Origin: Bin5 sp965218625
Lineage (GTDB): Bacteria; Chloroflexota; Anaerolineae; Caldilineales; Caldilineaceae
Direction of reading: 5' to 3'
Assembly: GCA_965218625.1 (NCBI GenBank)
Contig: CBDCLG010000012.1
Coordinates: forward strand, 1 to 64,000
Length of the DNA stretch: 64,000 bases
This document shows positions 31,577 through 41,105 of the stretch, one piece after another (the first letter of the stretch is position 1; each line of letters begins with the position of its first letter). The position numbers and the translations under genes are program-made. The notes under the pieces are model-generated. The model made no database searches. It saw only the letters and a program-made list of their open reading frames with translations, and was not told where the DNA came from.

Positions 31577-33259
31577 TCAAAGACCGGCATGGCTGTCATT
31601 GATCTTGGCGCCCAATTCGGCGACGGCATATTCGATCAGTGGGTCCATGCCGGCAGCCTGTTCTTCTTCGAAAGCGGGCCCGGCAGTTGCGCGTAGAGTC
31701 GCTTTGTCGCCGCTATGGCAGTTGAGGGCGACTTTTTGGCCCAGAAACTCTCCAAGAATGCCTGCGACGGCTTCCTTTGTCGCGGCCTCCGAGATCACGC
31801 CCTGGGCGAAGGTATTGTTGCCGAAGGCCATGGAAACGGAGTCGGCGCCGATGGCCAGGTCCTTTATCGAGCGCAGTGAAGCCTGCTCTTTTGGTCCGCA
31901 GCGACTGCGCACTGTGGTCAGGACATCGTCCCAGCGCTCTCGCAGCAGCCGCAAAGCATCGGCGTTCAAGGTTTCGGCTGCGTCTGCGCCGGCAACGGGC
32001 TCCGCGACGGTTGGTGAGGGTTGCTCAACGCGGGATGGGGCGGTGACAGCCTGCGCGGCGTTTTTGGAAGGGGGTGCCTGTGGTTGAGGCTGTGGTCGGG
32101 GCTGTGGTCGGGGCTGTGGCTGAGTCTGCCCTTGAATTGCTTTTTCAGGTTGGGGCTGCGTGGACTGGAGCAACTCCACGAGGGCGAGCTCGAGGGGCAA
32201 TTGGGGCTGGTATTCTCCCTTGAGCTCAGTCATGGCCTGGCTGAAACGTTTGATGGCCCGAAGGGTCTGAGAACCGGGGATGCGTTTTGCCTGTTGCTGC
32301 AAGGTCAGCACTGCCTCGGGGGGTCGGTCCTCCAATAGAGCGCCGCCGCCGACCATCTGCACGTGCATGAGGGCGCGCAAGTGGTCGACAACCTGGCCGG
32401 CGAATTCGTGCAGGCTGGCCCCTTGCAGGAGCAGTTGATGGATCAACTGCAGGCCGGCGGCGATATCCTCAGACGCCAGGGCGTCGACAAATTCTGTGAC
32501 GGCTGCGCTGGCGGCAGTGCCCAGCACTTGCTGCACTTGCTCGAGACTGATGACGGCTTCTTCGTCATCGTTTTGGCCGCCGCCGTAGCTGGTCATCTGG
32601 TCCAGCAGGCTGACTGCGTCGCGCATACAGCCCTGGGCGCTGCGGGCGATGGCAAGGAGGGCGGCATCGTCGACATTGCAGCCCTCGTGAGCGGCGATGT
32701 GGGAGAGGTGGTCGGCGATTTCAGCCACGGGGATGCGGCGAAAGTCGAAGCGTTGACAACGGCTGAGGACGGTGGCGGGGATGCGGTGCGGCTCGGTGGT
32801 CGCCAGCACAAAACGGGCGTAAGGGGGCGGTTCTTCCAGGGTCTTCAGCAGGGCGTTGAATGCGCTGGAGCTGAGCATGTGCACTTCGTCGATGATGTAG
32901 ACCTTGTAGCGGGCCTCGCTGGGCTGGAATCCGACTTTCTCACGCAGCTCGCGGATGTCGTCAACGCTGTTGTTGCTGGCCGCGTCGATTTCGATCAGGT
33001 CGAGAAGGCGGCCTTCGTTGATGGCGGTACAGTGAGTGCAGCGGTTGCAGGGGCTGGCGTCCTCATCTGTGCAGTTAAGCGCCTTGGCGAGGATACGGGC
33101 TGTGGAGGTCTTGCCGGTCCCGCGTGGTCCGGCAAAGAGGTAGGCGTGGGCGACTCGCTCTTCGCGGAGGGCGTTCAGCAGGGTGTTGGTCACGTGTTCC
33201 TGCCCGACAACCTCTTCAAATGTCTGGCTGCGCCACTTGCGATACAGCGCCTGTGCCAT
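31577..33259 (-). CDS. dnaX: DNA polymerase III subunit gamma/tau
   Basis: The 560-aa clamp-loader ATPase has Walker A GPRGTGKTST (about residue 45), a zinc site with four Cys (CTDEDASPCNRCTHC), DEVHML (Walker B) and the sensor-1 region. A Pro/Gln repeat linker (about 380-410, PQPRPQPRPQPQ) precedes a C-terminal domain. This length is between gamma and full tau, and no frameshift signal for a separate gamma form was identified. Confidence 0.96.
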   Translation of the reverse strand: MAQALYRKWRSQTFEEVVGQEHVTNTLLNALREERVAHAYLFAGPRGTGKTSTARILAKALNCTDEDASPCNRCTHCTAINEGRLLDLIEIDAASNNSVDDIRELREKVGFQPSEARYKVYIIDEVHMLSSSAFNALLKTLEEPPPYARFVLATTEPHRIPATVLSRCQRFDFRRIPVAEIADHLSHIAAHEGCNVDDAALLAIARSAQGCMRDAVSLLDQMTSYGGGQNDDEEAVISLEQVQQVLGTAASAAVTEFVDALASEDIAAGLQLIHQLLLQGASLHEFAGQVVDHLRALMHVQMVGGGALLEDRPPEAVLTLQQQAKRIPGSQTLRAIKRFSQAMTELKGEYQPQLPLELALVELLQSTQPQPEKAIQGQTQPQPRPQPRPQPQPQAPPSKNAAQAVTAPSRVEQPSPTVAEPVAGADAAETLNADALRLLRERWDDVLTTVRSRCGPKEQASLRSIKDLAIGADSVSMAFGNNTFAQGVISEAATKEAVAGILGEFLGQKVALNCHSGDKATLRATAGPAFEEEQAAGMDPLIEYAVAELGAKINDSHAGL

Positions 33260-33387
33260 GCTTCCGTGCTCCTGGCAATGTCGGGAGTGCGACGGGGCAG
33301 TAGGGCGGCCTGGGAGCCGTGCGGAGATCCCCAGTCAGTCTACCACCGGGCCGGGGCGGTGGCAAACGCAAGCCTTTTTTCGGCTCG

Positions 33388-33396
33388 TGGTATACT
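33388..33396 (+). promoter_or_regulatory. Extended -10 promoter giving a leaderless transcript
   Basis: TGG-TATACT (33388-33396) ends six bases before the ATG at 33403. Transcription would begin at or within a base or two of the start codon, and there is no Shine-Dalgarno. The element lies between the divergent dnaX and HEAT-like genes. Confidence 0.6.
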
Positions 33397-33402
33397 TTGC
33401 CC

Positions 33403-34998
33403 ATGGGCGAGAAAATCGCGAATACATTTCAGTTGAGACGTCGGATCGACGAGGCCGTGGCCGCACTGGCGGACTGCTCTTCAGAAGCGGAACTGGTGCA
33501 GTCAGTGGAGGCGATTGTCCAAGAGCACACGCCGACATTGGTCTTGCCGGCGTTACGCAAGCACCTGAACTCTGACAGCAGCCAGATGCGGGGGGGCCTG
33601 GGCCGCCTTGCCGCGCGGCTGCCCCAGGTCGAATCGGTTGCCCTGTTACGCAAAGAGGCGGGACGGCGCGATAATCCAACTCAGACCCGGCTGACTGCGG
33701 CGATGATACTGGAAAAGTTTCTGAATGTTGAGATCCCGCCGGGACTGATGGGCGACCTGAACGATCCTCACCTGGTTGTGAAGCAGAGTTTACAGGAGGC
33801 GCTGGAGGCCGGGCGCAACAATCGGCAAGTGTTGTTGGAATACGTACTTCAGATGCGACACGAAAGCCAGGAAGTGGCTTTTCTGATCCTTGACCTGCTT
33901 GGTCAACTGGCGGAAGCGGACCAACCGGCGTTGCTGCACCTGATTGCATACGACGACCGTCCGGCGGTGGCCGAGACAGCGATTGCCCGCTTGGGCGCGC
34001 TGCGCGGGCCTGCGGTTGCGGGGCAGAGCGCAGCAGCGCTCCGGGCTTTGAAGTACAGTTTGCGGCCGGAGTTGGCGCGGTTGCCTGAACGCCAGCTGCG
34101 CAAGATGAGCCTTGCCGGTGTGGGATGGGAGCCGGTCGCGACAGAGGACTGGTCGGCGCTGATTTCTCCTTGCAGTTTTCAGGGAACTCAACACTTGTGG
34201 CTTGTTCGCTATGAAGAGGAGGCTGGGGGCTCGCTGATCGGCATGCGGATCAATCGAATGGTGGGAATTCTGGACGCGTTCGGCAACGAGTTGGTGGAGC
34301 GGGGGCATTTGCCACCCAGACGGCCGGTGGGTGAAATGCTGTCGGTCTCGTTGACGCGGGAGGATCAGAAGGTCTTTTTGAGCATTCCTTACGCTTACGC
34401 GCGCCATTCTCTGGAGAGTTGCCTGGAGAGCTACTGGCAGGCGGGCGGGCGCGGCCTGGCAGATGGATTCACGCTCTACTGCCCGTTAATCTTTGGGTAC
34501 AGTGCAGGGGCAATGGCCGACGACATGTCCGACCTGTTGGCGTCAGGCCCGGCGTTGTGGGGGCAGGGGGAAGGGGAACTCTCGCAGGTAACGGGAACAC
34601 TTCTGGGACATCCGGCGATGGCGGGCTGGGTTCTGCCGGTCGGGGACGGGGACAGGGAGGCTGGCGCCGAGGCCCGGGAGCGGGTGGCCGATAATGCGGC
34701 GTTGCAGGGCAGGCCTTCGTTTGCGGCGCTGGAACCGGGGATGCTGGAGAGCGTGGCGCACACGATAGTGAGGGAGAGTGTTCCCCAGGAGCTGGCGGAA
34801 CAGCTGCGGCGCGCCCTCCTGGCTCAGGCTGGATGGCTGCATATTGCGGGGCATCAGAGTTATGCGCGCCGCGCAGTTTACACGGCGGAAAGTCTGCGTC
34901 ACGAACCGTTGGACAGCCATCCGCTGCTGCTGCAGATGATTGTGCTCGGGCTCCGAAACTTCGAGGAAAGGGTTGGCGAGATTGGAGAAACGACGTAA
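33403..34998 (+). CDS. HEAT-like helical repeat protein, function unknown
   Basis: The 531-aa soluble protein has an N-terminal half (about 1-240) made of HEAT/ARM-like helix pairs (ALRKHLNSDSSQMRGGLGRL, LILDLLGQLAEADQPALLHL). The C-terminal half is globular with conserved-looking aromatic stretches (PCSFQGTQHLWLVRYEEEAG, SIPYAYARHSLESCLESYW). There is no catalytic motif, signal peptide or membrane segment. The -10 box is so close to the ATG that the mRNA is probably leaderless. It is divergent from dnaX and followed by the FRG-TPR gene. I do not recognise the family. Confidence 0.75.
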   Translation: MGEKIANTFQLRRRIDEAVAALADCSSEAELVQSVEAIVQEHTPTLVLPALRKHLNSDSSQMRGGLGRLAARLPQVESVALLRKEAGRRDNPTQTRLTAAMILEKFLNVEIPPGLMGDLNDPHLVVKQSLQEALEAGRNNRQVLLEYVLQMRHESQEVAFLILDLLGQLAEADQPALLHLIAYDDRPAVAETAIARLGALRGPAVAGQSAAALRALKYSLRPELARLPERQLRKMSLAGVGWEPVATEDWSALISPCSFQGTQHLWLVRYEEEAGGSLIGMRINRMVGILDAFGNELVERGHLPPRRPVGEMLSVSLTREDQKVFLSIPYAYARHSLESCLESYWQAGGRGLADGFTLYCPLIFGYSAGAMADDMSDLLASGPALWGQGEGELSQVTGTLLGHPAMAGWVLPVGDGDREAGAEARERVADNAALQGRPSFAALEPGMLESVAHTIVRESVPQELAEQLRRALLAQAGWLHIAGHQSYARRAVYTAESLRHEPLDSHPLLLQMIVLGLRNFEERVGEIGETT

Positions 34999-35212
34999 GG
35001 AAGCGGGCCACCCTTGCGGGTCCGGTAAACGGGCACGCGCCGGGTGCTGCAGTGCGGCGGCCTTGGGCTTCCCTGGTCTGCAGCAAGGGGCGTAGTTGAC
35101 AACGGGTCGGGGAGGTGGACTCGATTCAGTCGTTGAACTGGGAATGGAGGGCAGGGCGGCGCGGCCGGAAGACAGCTTCAGACGACGCGGAAGGGAAGAA
35201 AGGAGATTGCAG

Positions 35213-36796
35213 GTGAGTGTGGTTGAAAGGGCGTACCTGAGCAGGGTGCGCGAATTTCATGGCGAGTGTGCGTTTCGCGGTCAAGCAGACAGCAGCTGGG
35301 ACCTTCATTCTGCTGCCACGCGTCGTCTGATCAGTTACTTCAACGGTGATGAGAAAGTAACCAAAACATCGCAATATCCCCGGACTTTTGCTACCTATCA
35401 CCGGACGATTCTGGTCGAACCTGCCCGCTTGCAAGGTTTGGGAAACGACGCAGGGCAGCCGATTTCGGACCTTCAGTTGCTCGCCAAGCTGCAACAGAAC
35501 GGCGCTGCGACAGGCCTGATTGATTTTAGCTGGGACCCACTGGTGGCTTTGTGGTTTGCCTGCGAGGCAGACCATAGAGATGGAAGAGTTATTGTATTGG
35601 ACCTGGGCGACCGGCGCAGCTTTCGGCGAATGCCATTTGATGAGGGCGTGAACGGCGTCGAAGAGATTTTTCTGCAATCGGAAGGCGAGCGGGAACAGTT
35701 CTATTTTGAAGCGACGGTTCAGGGAGAGGGGGCGGTGCGAGTCTTGCGCCAGCGCGGCGTCTTCGTGATAGGGCGTCCCATGGTTCCTGAAGGGGCGGTA
35801 AGGACGATCGAGATTAGCGGATCGGACAAGGAAGCGATTCGAGAGGAGCTTGAGGCGCATTACGACATCAGTGAACGAACGCTATTTGCCGATGTGCAGG
35901 GATTTTCAGCAGCGAATAGTGTCCAGTCGCCAATGCGGCAGATTGAAGATGCCGAGTTTTTCCTTCTCAAAGGCATTCAGGCGGCCAGGGTCCGTAACTA
36001 TGCGAGTGCCGTTGCCCATTATGACAAGAGCATTGAACTCGCTCCAGAGGCGGCTGAGTCTTACTTTTTGCGAGGGAACGCCAAAGCGGGCCTTTGCGAC
36101 TTTGCACGAGCGGGCAGGGACTACGATGTGGTCGTTCAATTGAGGACGCAGCAAGGTATCGGTGGGGATGGGAGCGAAGGGGGGGAGACCGAACAGTCGC
36201 TGCGGTCGGCAATCTACTACAATCGAGGCAACGTCAGGGCGGAATTGGAGGACCTTGAGGGGGCCCTGGCAGACTATAATGAAGCGGACCGCACGCCTCG
36301 GCAATCAGATCAAGCGTCGGGCCAACTCTATTGCAACCGGGGGAACGTCAACGCTCTTCTGCTTAACAGCGACGATGCCGATCACGACTTTCAGAAAGCG
36401 ATAGGGCTTGGAGAGGACTACGTCCTTTTCAACAGGGGCAACCTGCTCACGAGCATGGGGCGCTTCGAAGAGGCGTTGCAATGCTATGAAGAGCTGATCG
36501 AGAAAGGGAAGGACCAGTTCGGCCTGGAGTTCAATCGACTTGCAGTCGAAGGGATACTGAAGAGGATCGGCGGCGCAAGCTATGAGGTCCATTTACCCAG
36601 GCGCGATGGAGCGAAGGGCTGGAAGGCGATCGATGTAACTGTTCGCGGCGCGGTCGGCGGTACGTATAAGGATTTTTTCAATTTCTATGGGAGTACCGGG
36701 AACGCGGGGAACCTAGGGGGAATAGGGATTCCTGGCGGAGACGGATACGCAGGGAAAGAGGGCTTCGTTGTCATATTGAAGGGAGAGAAAAGTTGA
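35213..36796 (+). CDS. FRG-domain protein with C-terminal TPRs
   Basis: The 527-aa protein has an N-terminal FRG domain (about residues 10-210), with C-A-F-R-G-Q (the eponymous Phe-Arg-Gly) and LQQNGAATGLIDFSWDPLVA, where H-G-x-x-T-x-L-x-D is usual and N-G-A-A-T is seen here. TPR-like repeats follow (about 255-470), then a Gly-rich tail (STGNAGNLGGIGIPGGDGY). FRG proteins are of unknown activity and are often found near defence genes. AAAGGAG seven bases before GTG 35213 sets the start; an in-frame TTG at 35096 has no such support. G+C is lower than in the flanking housekeeping genes. Confidence 0.8.
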   Translation: MSVVERAYLSRVREFHGECAFRGQADSSWDLHSAATRRLISYFNGDEKVTKTSQYPRTFATYHRTILVEPARLQGLGNDAGQPISDLQLLAKLQQNGAATGLIDFSWDPLVALWFACEADHRDGRVIVLDLGDRRSFRRMPFDEGVNGVEEIFLQSEGEREQFYFEATVQGEGAVRVLRQRGVFVIGRPMVPEGAVRTIEISGSDKEAIREELEAHYDISERTLFADVQGFSAANSVQSPMRQIEDAEFFLLKGIQAARVRNYASAVAHYDKSIELAPEAAESYFLRGNAKAGLCDFARAGRDYDVVVQLRTQQGIGGDGSEGGETEQSLRSAIYYNRGNVRAELEDLEGALADYNEADRTPRQSDQASGQLYCNRGNVNALLLNSDDADHDFQKAIGLGEDYVLFNRGNLLTSMGRFEEALQCYEELIEKGKDQFGLEFNRLAVEGILKRIGGASYEVHLPRRDGAKGWKAIDVTVRGAVGGTYKDFFNFYGSTGNAGNLGGIGIPGGDGYAGKEGFVVILKGEKS

Positions 36797-37123
36797 TTGC
36801 AACTCCCAACTTGAGGTTTTTCCCTTCTGAAACCGAGAGCTTGGATTCCCCCAACCTCTCAGACCTATCCATGAAGTCGCAAGAAGGGCTACGAAGTAAA
36901 ATGCTTTTCGTTGTTGGTTCTTGGTTTTTTTGATTTCCGGTCGGCCAGGACAGTTGCTGCTGTAAATGCCAGGATTGCACGGTCGGGATTCTATTGCCCG
37001 GGATAGCGAGAAAGGGAAGAGGGCGCCCGCGCTCGCGGCGCCTCATTTCGGCAGAATCGTGGTTTGAACCGGGACCCATATTGATCGGTACAGGGGGGGT
37101 TCAAGAAGAAGGTGGACTCGACA
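36797..37123. other. Intergenic stretch without a gene
   Basis: This 327-bp region contains a T-run (near 36926), a GC-rich inverted repeat (GGCGCC at 37022-37027 and 37037-37042 with a short loop) and no supported reading frame. The hairpin could end the FRG-TPR transcript, but it lacks a following T-tract. Confidence 0.4.
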
Positions 37124-37798
37124 ATGCGAGGCCCTAAAGTCCGGCGGGCAGTTGCTGCAATTGCGATAGCATTATGCGCGGTGTTGACGGTTGGAAAGGG
37201 AGAGACGCCATCAGTTTTGGCACAGGCTCCGGCTGGCGAGGAAGTTGAGGCGATCGACAGGGCGGCCGAAGTTGAGATTGAGCGGCGCTTCAACGAATTG
37301 CGACGCGAAGTTCTGGACGACCGAGCCGATGCCATTGGCTGGTGGCTCTCCGGCGTTGCCCTTTTGCTCACAATACTGGCGATCGGCGTCGCGGCGGGCG
37401 GTTACCTAGGCGTCAAACGGCTTCAGGAGATAGCGGCTGAAGCAGGCGAAAGTGTTGAGAGGGCGCGCGGATACGCGGAAGAGGCGCGCAAGACGGTTGA
37501 AGAGATGAAATTGCATGGGGAGGACGCAGGGCAGGCATTGCGCGGCATGGAAAGCGCGGGTTCGGGCGCGGCGCAGGTGATGACCGGCGAGGACACGACG
37601 CGCGACCCCGGCCGTGTGGGGGCTTCAGCGATTGCCGAGGCACGCCAGCTGGCGGAGGACGGCCTGATTGATGAGGCGATCGAAAGGTGGCGGCAGATTG
37701 CCAGCGTTGCGGCAGGGAGCAACGATGAGCTGGCGGCGCTGGCGCACAGGTCTGTCGGCGATCTTTCGGAGCAGCGAAGCCGGAGCGTCGGATCATGA
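37124..37798 (+). CDS. Secreted/membrane protein with coiled coil, TPR-associated
   Basis: The 224-aa protein starts with an N-terminal signal-like segment (RRAVAAIAIALCAVLTV), a charged coiled coil (about 45-70), one strong membrane helix (WWLSGVALLLTILAIGVAAGGYL, shown here only as its position, about 74-96) and a second coiled coil (about 100-135). The end resembles one TPR motif (AIAEARQLAEDGLIDEAIER). ATG 37124 has GAAGGTGG upstream; an in-frame GTG at 37112 is possible. It overlaps the next TPR gene by ATGA. The two may be halves of an original single membrane-anchored TPR protein, since the first ends mid-repeat and the second begins with full repeats. Confidence 0.75.
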   Translation: MRGPKVRRAVAAIAIALCAVLTVGKGETPSVLAQAPAGEEVEAIDRAAEVEIERRFNELRREVLDDRADAIGWWLSGVALLLTILAIGVAAGGYLGVKRLQEIAAEAGESVERARGYAEEARKTVEEMKLHGEDAGQALRGMESAGSGAAQVMTGEDTTRDPGRVGASAIAEARQLAEDGLIDEAIERWRQIASVAAGSNDELAALAHRSVGDLSEQRSRSVGS

Positions 37799-38739
37799 CA
37801 GGCCAGCAGGCACGCGCCTATTTCTTGCTGAGACAAGGTCTGCAACGGGAGGGGCTGGCCGATTCGCGTGCGGCGCTTGCGGCGTACGAGCAAGCGATCA
37901 GGTTGCGGCCGGACTACGCCGAGGCCTACAGCAACCGTGGGAATGTAAGGTGCAACCTTGGGCAGTACGAGGCTGCGATCGCCGATTACGACGAGGCGAC
38001 CCGACTGAGGCCGGATTACGCTGAGGCCTACAGCAATCGCGGCAATGCGAAGGCGGCGCTTGGCCGGAGCCAGGAGGCGATCGACGACTTTGGCCTGGCG
38101 ATTCAGGTGCAACCGGGCTATGGGGTGGCGTTCTTCAACCGGGGACTGGTCAGGTCGGAGCTGGGGGCGTATGAGGAGGCTGTGGCAGATTTCAGCGAGG
38201 CAGTTCGCCTGATGCCGGAGTTTGCGAGCGCGTACTATGAGCGGGGTATTGCTACGGCGGTGCTCGGACTGCACCAGGAGGCCGTGGACGAGTTCAGCTG
38301 GGCGATCCGTTTGGACCCGAGCTATGTGGAGGCGCACAACTGCCGCGGACTTGCTCTGGTTGGGCTGGGGCGGTTCGAGGCGGCGGTCGCCGATTTCGAT
38401 CATGCGATCCGGCTGCGGCCGGAATTTGTCGAAGCCTATAACAACCGGGGCCTCGCGAAGGCGAAGTTGGGACGGCACGGGGCAGCGTTGGCCGACTATG
38501 ACCAGGCGATCGGCCTGGAGCCGGAGCGGGCCGAGCCATTTTACAACAGGGGTTCGGCGAAGGAGAGGCAGGGAGACTACGCGGGGGCGATTGCGGACTA
38601 CGATCAGGCGATTACGCTGCAGCCGGGTGACGTAGAGGCGTACAGGAACCGTGCAGTGGCGAAAGCGGCGCTGGGGCGGACTGCGGAAGCGCGGGCCGAT
38701 TTTTCGGCGGCGCTGGAGGTGGTTGCCGGGGGAGGCTGA
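37795..38739 (+). CDS. TPR-repeat protein (about nine repeats)
   Basis: The 314-aa protein consists almost wholly of 34-residue TPRs of the pattern A-x-A-D-Y-D-x-A-I-x-L-x-P-x-Y-A-E-A-Y-x-N-R-G, starting at about residue 8. There is no signal peptide or membrane segment. It is translationally coupled to the upstream membrane protein by an ATGA overlap and is followed after 3 bp by another TPR gene. It probably mediates protein-protein contacts; partners are unknown. Confidence 0.88.
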   Translation: MTGQQARAYFLLRQGLQREGLADSRAALAAYEQAIRLRPDYAEAYSNRGNVRCNLGQYEAAIADYDEATRLRPDYAEAYSNRGNAKAALGRSQEAIDDFGLAIQVQPGYGVAFFNRGLVRSELGAYEEAVADFSEAVRLMPEFASAYYERGIATAVLGLHQEAVDEFSWAIRLDPSYVEAHNCRGLALVGLGRFEAAVADFDHAIRLRPEFVEAYNNRGLAKAKLGRHGAALADYDQAIGLEPERAEPFYNRGSAKERQGDYAGAIADYDQAITLQPGDVEAYRNRAVAKAALGRTAEARADFSAALEVVAGGG

Positions 38740-38742
38740 CAG

Positions 38743-39885
38743 ATGCAGCGAATCATCAGGGCAGTCCGGCGAACAGTGGCTTCATTGGCGAGCACTGGTC
38801 GGCGCAGTGAGGGGCAAGCCGCCAAGCGAAAGGAAAGTAGTGGGCCTGCTCAACGGAAAGGGAACGCAGCAGCAGAAAGCATCGAACTGAGCGGGACTGA
38901 CAAGATCGAGAATCCGCACGAAATGTCAGGACTGAAGAAGTACGCGCTTGGCGAGTTTACGGAGGCGGTCGTTGAATTCGACAGGGCAATCGAATTGGAA
39001 CCTGAGAACGCCGATGCGTATGTGATGCGGGCGATCGCAAAGGACCAGGTCGGCCTGCTTGAGGAAGCGATCGAGGACTTCAACCGTGCGCTCGGCATCG
39101 AACCGGACAACGGAGAAATATACGTCAACCGGGGGGTAACGAAACACGGGCGTGGAGAGACAGAGTCAGCGCTGGCTGATCTTGACCGGGCTGTGCGCTT
39201 GCAGCCGGATTTTGCGCCCGCCTTTTTCAACAGGGGCGTTGTAAAGGCAAGTCTCGGCCAGGAGGAAGGGGCTTTGGCCGACTATGACCAGGCCGTACGG
39301 TTAAAGCCGGATTACGGGGAAGCATTATTCAACCGGGGCAAGATTCGGGGTGGGCAGGGCGATGTCAAGGGAGCGATTGCCGACTTCGATCAGGCAGTTG
39401 CCCATCGCCCCGAAGACGCCGACATTCTGGTCGAACGGGGCCTGACCAGAGCCGGAAACGGTCAGATCGAAGCGGCGATAGCGGACTTCGACAACGTGCT
39501 TCAGATTCAGCCGTCTCGCGCCGACGCCTACTACATGCAGGGACTGTTCAAAAGGGACCTTGGCCGCCACGGGGAGGCGGTAGTTGACTTCGACCAGGCA
39601 GTCCGGCTGCAGCCGGACAACGGGGAGATCTACCTGGAGCGCGGCAGGACAAGGCTGGAGCTGGATCAGTGGGAGGATTCGATCGACGATTTCGGCGAGG
39701 CCATCCGACTGCAAAAGGAAAACATCGGGGCCTATTATATGAGGAGCCTGGCCAGGACAAGGCTTGGATTGCTGGACGAGGCAATCGTGGACCTGGAAGA
39801 GGCGCAGCGTCTTGCGCGGGAGATGGGCAACGATGACCTGGTGGGCCGGTGCGAGAGGATCCTGGAGGAGCTGAGGGGGACCTGA
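38743..39885 (+). CDS. TPR-repeat protein (about nine repeats)
   Basis: The 380-aa protein has a basic, low-complexity N-terminal 55 residues rich in Arg, Ser and Ala, then about nine TPRs (from EMSGLKKYALGEFTEAVVEF) and a short acidic helical end. It starts 3 bp after the previous TPR gene, so the two are probably co-transcribed. The repeats are more divergent than in its neighbour. Function is unknown. Confidence 0.88.
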   Translation: MQRIIRAVRRTVASLASTGRRSEGQAAKRKESSGPAQRKGNAAAESIELSGTDKIENPHEMSGLKKYALGEFTEAVVEFDRAIELEPENADAYVMRAIAKDQVGLLEEAIEDFNRALGIEPDNGEIYVNRGVTKHGRGETESALADLDRAVRLQPDFAPAFFNRGVVKASLGQEEGALADYDQAVRLKPDYGEALFNRGKIRGGQGDVKGAIADFDQAVAHRPEDADILVERGLTRAGNGQIEAAIADFDNVLQIQPSRADAYYMQGLFKRDLGRHGEAVVDFDQAVRLQPDNGEIYLERGRTRLELDQWEDSIDDFGEAIRLQKENIGAYYMRSLARTRLGLLDEAIVDLEEAQRLAREMGNDDLVGRCERILEELRGT

Positions 39886-40236
39886 GCAAGCGAGACTGAT
39901 CAGGAGTGGGATTCGGTCTCGGGAGGCGGTCCAGCGGTGTTGGGGGAAGGTGAACGTTGTTATCGGTTCGGGGTGGGCCTGTCGGATTGAGGTCTCGGAC
40001 TGGGCCAAGCAGCCGAGCGAGCAGCGGTTCTTGCAGCGACTCCACGGCACGTTCACAGTGTCCACGGACTTCATTTCGAAGTTCAATGGGTTCAACACCA
40101 GGGTTTGGCGCATGATCCTTGCAATGCGTGTTGGACAGAAGATTGGGAACTTGCAGCGCTGTCCCATAGTGAGTCAAAGGAAGGCCGCAAGCCGGAGAAT
40201 CCTTTTTGGTGACGTCCGGGCAGCGAGGCAGCGAAC
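39886..40236. other. Intergenic stretch, possibly decayed coding DNA
   Basis: These 351 bp separate two TPR genes. One frame stays open over about 290 nt (39950-40240), but its product resembles no TPR or known family, and no Shine-Dalgarno or promoter is clear. The next TPR gene looks N-terminally short, so this could be remnant sequence; that is speculative. Confidence 0.35.
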
Positions 40237-40818
40237 TTGATAACGCGATCTCCCTGTACAGTTTCCAGCGGCAAGGCTATCGTCAGACTGCTATTGGGAC
40301 TTTTCAGTCGGAACGGACCGGGCAGTTCTGAGGCTTTTCATGCGCGCGGCACAGCAAAGGCTACACTGGGAATCAAAGAAAGACTGCCGAAATTCTGTAA
40401 GTGGGCCGTCGCCGACTATGCCAGGGCGATCAGCCTGCAACCGGACAACGTCGACGCATTACTGGACCGGGCTGCGATGAGTGTCAGACTCAAGCAATAT
40501 GAGTCGGCTCTGACGGACTTTGAAGCCGCGGCCCAGTTTCGGCCCAGCGATCCCTGGACATATTTTGATCTGGCTGTAGGCAAAGCCTATAACGGCCGAA
40601 CGGAAGAGGCCATTGCCGACTTGGACCAGGCCATCAACCTCAAGCCCGACTCCGTTTTGGCCTACTTAAATCGTGCGGGGCTCAGGTCCACAAATGGGGT
40701 TGACTTGGAGGTCATTGCAGACGTGGATACTGCTTTCCGATACAGTGAACTGGAAGGCGACAGAGAGTTTGCACGTGTGCTCAGGCGGTTCTTGAAGTCT
40801 CTCAGGAAAAAGCTCTAG
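40237..40818 (+). CDS. Short TPR protein, possibly N-terminally truncated
   Basis: The 193-aa protein contains three to four TPR motifs (AVADYARAISLQPDNVDALL, ALTDFEAAAQFRPSDPWTYF, AIADLDQAINLKPDSVLAYL) and a basic C-terminal tail. The proposed TTG start has no Shine-Dalgarno, and the first 30 residues look unlike a natural N-terminus, so the gene may be a shortened copy of its neighbours. Confidence 0.6.
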   Translation: MITRSPCTVSSGKAIVRLLLGLFSRNGPGSSEAFHARGTAKATLGIKERLPKFCKWAVADYARAISLQPDNVDALLDRAAMSVRLKQYESALTDFEAAAQFRPSDPWTYFDLAVGKAYNGRTEEAIADLDQAINLKPDSVLAYLNRAGLRSTNGVDLEVIADVDTAFRYSELEGDREFARVLRRFLKSLRKKL

Positions 40819-40914
40819 TCGGTACGAGGTAGTCTACCCCCTCCCCTTGGTCATTGACAGCCGGTCACGGCAGTCGTATTGGGGCGTTTCCGTTGTACAG
40901 GAGATGCCTCGGGG

Positions 40915-40985
40915 CGTCTCTGGCCTCTGCGGACATCATGCCGGGATTCCAGATTGGCGTCCAGCCGAGGTGAATGTTGACCTCG
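40915..40985 (-). pseudogene. Relic of the sufT 3' end
   Basis: This 71-bp block matches the 3' part of the intact sufT gene (42301-42371) at 61 of 71 positions by my count, at an offset of 1386 bp. On the minus strand it would encode EVNIHLGWTPIWNPGMMS, compared with EVNVHLVWTPFWNPDMMS in SufT. No start or N-terminal part is present. The relic and the real sufT end bracket the TPR gene at 41106-42188. Confidence 0.8.
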
Positions 40986-41105
40986 CCGTCGTTGCGGAGG
41001 GGGGAGGGAAGGGGGTAGGAGCCCTGTGCGCCGCTGAAGGGCTGCAGAACGGTTACACGAAGGAGCTTACCTGACAGTTGTTGAGCGAGAGCTGGAGTAA
41101 GCGTA

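Noticed and set aside
32363..33436. 357-codon plus-strand frame opposite dnaX
   Set aside because: It is an antisense shadow of dnaX; long antisense frames are common in GC-rich DNA.
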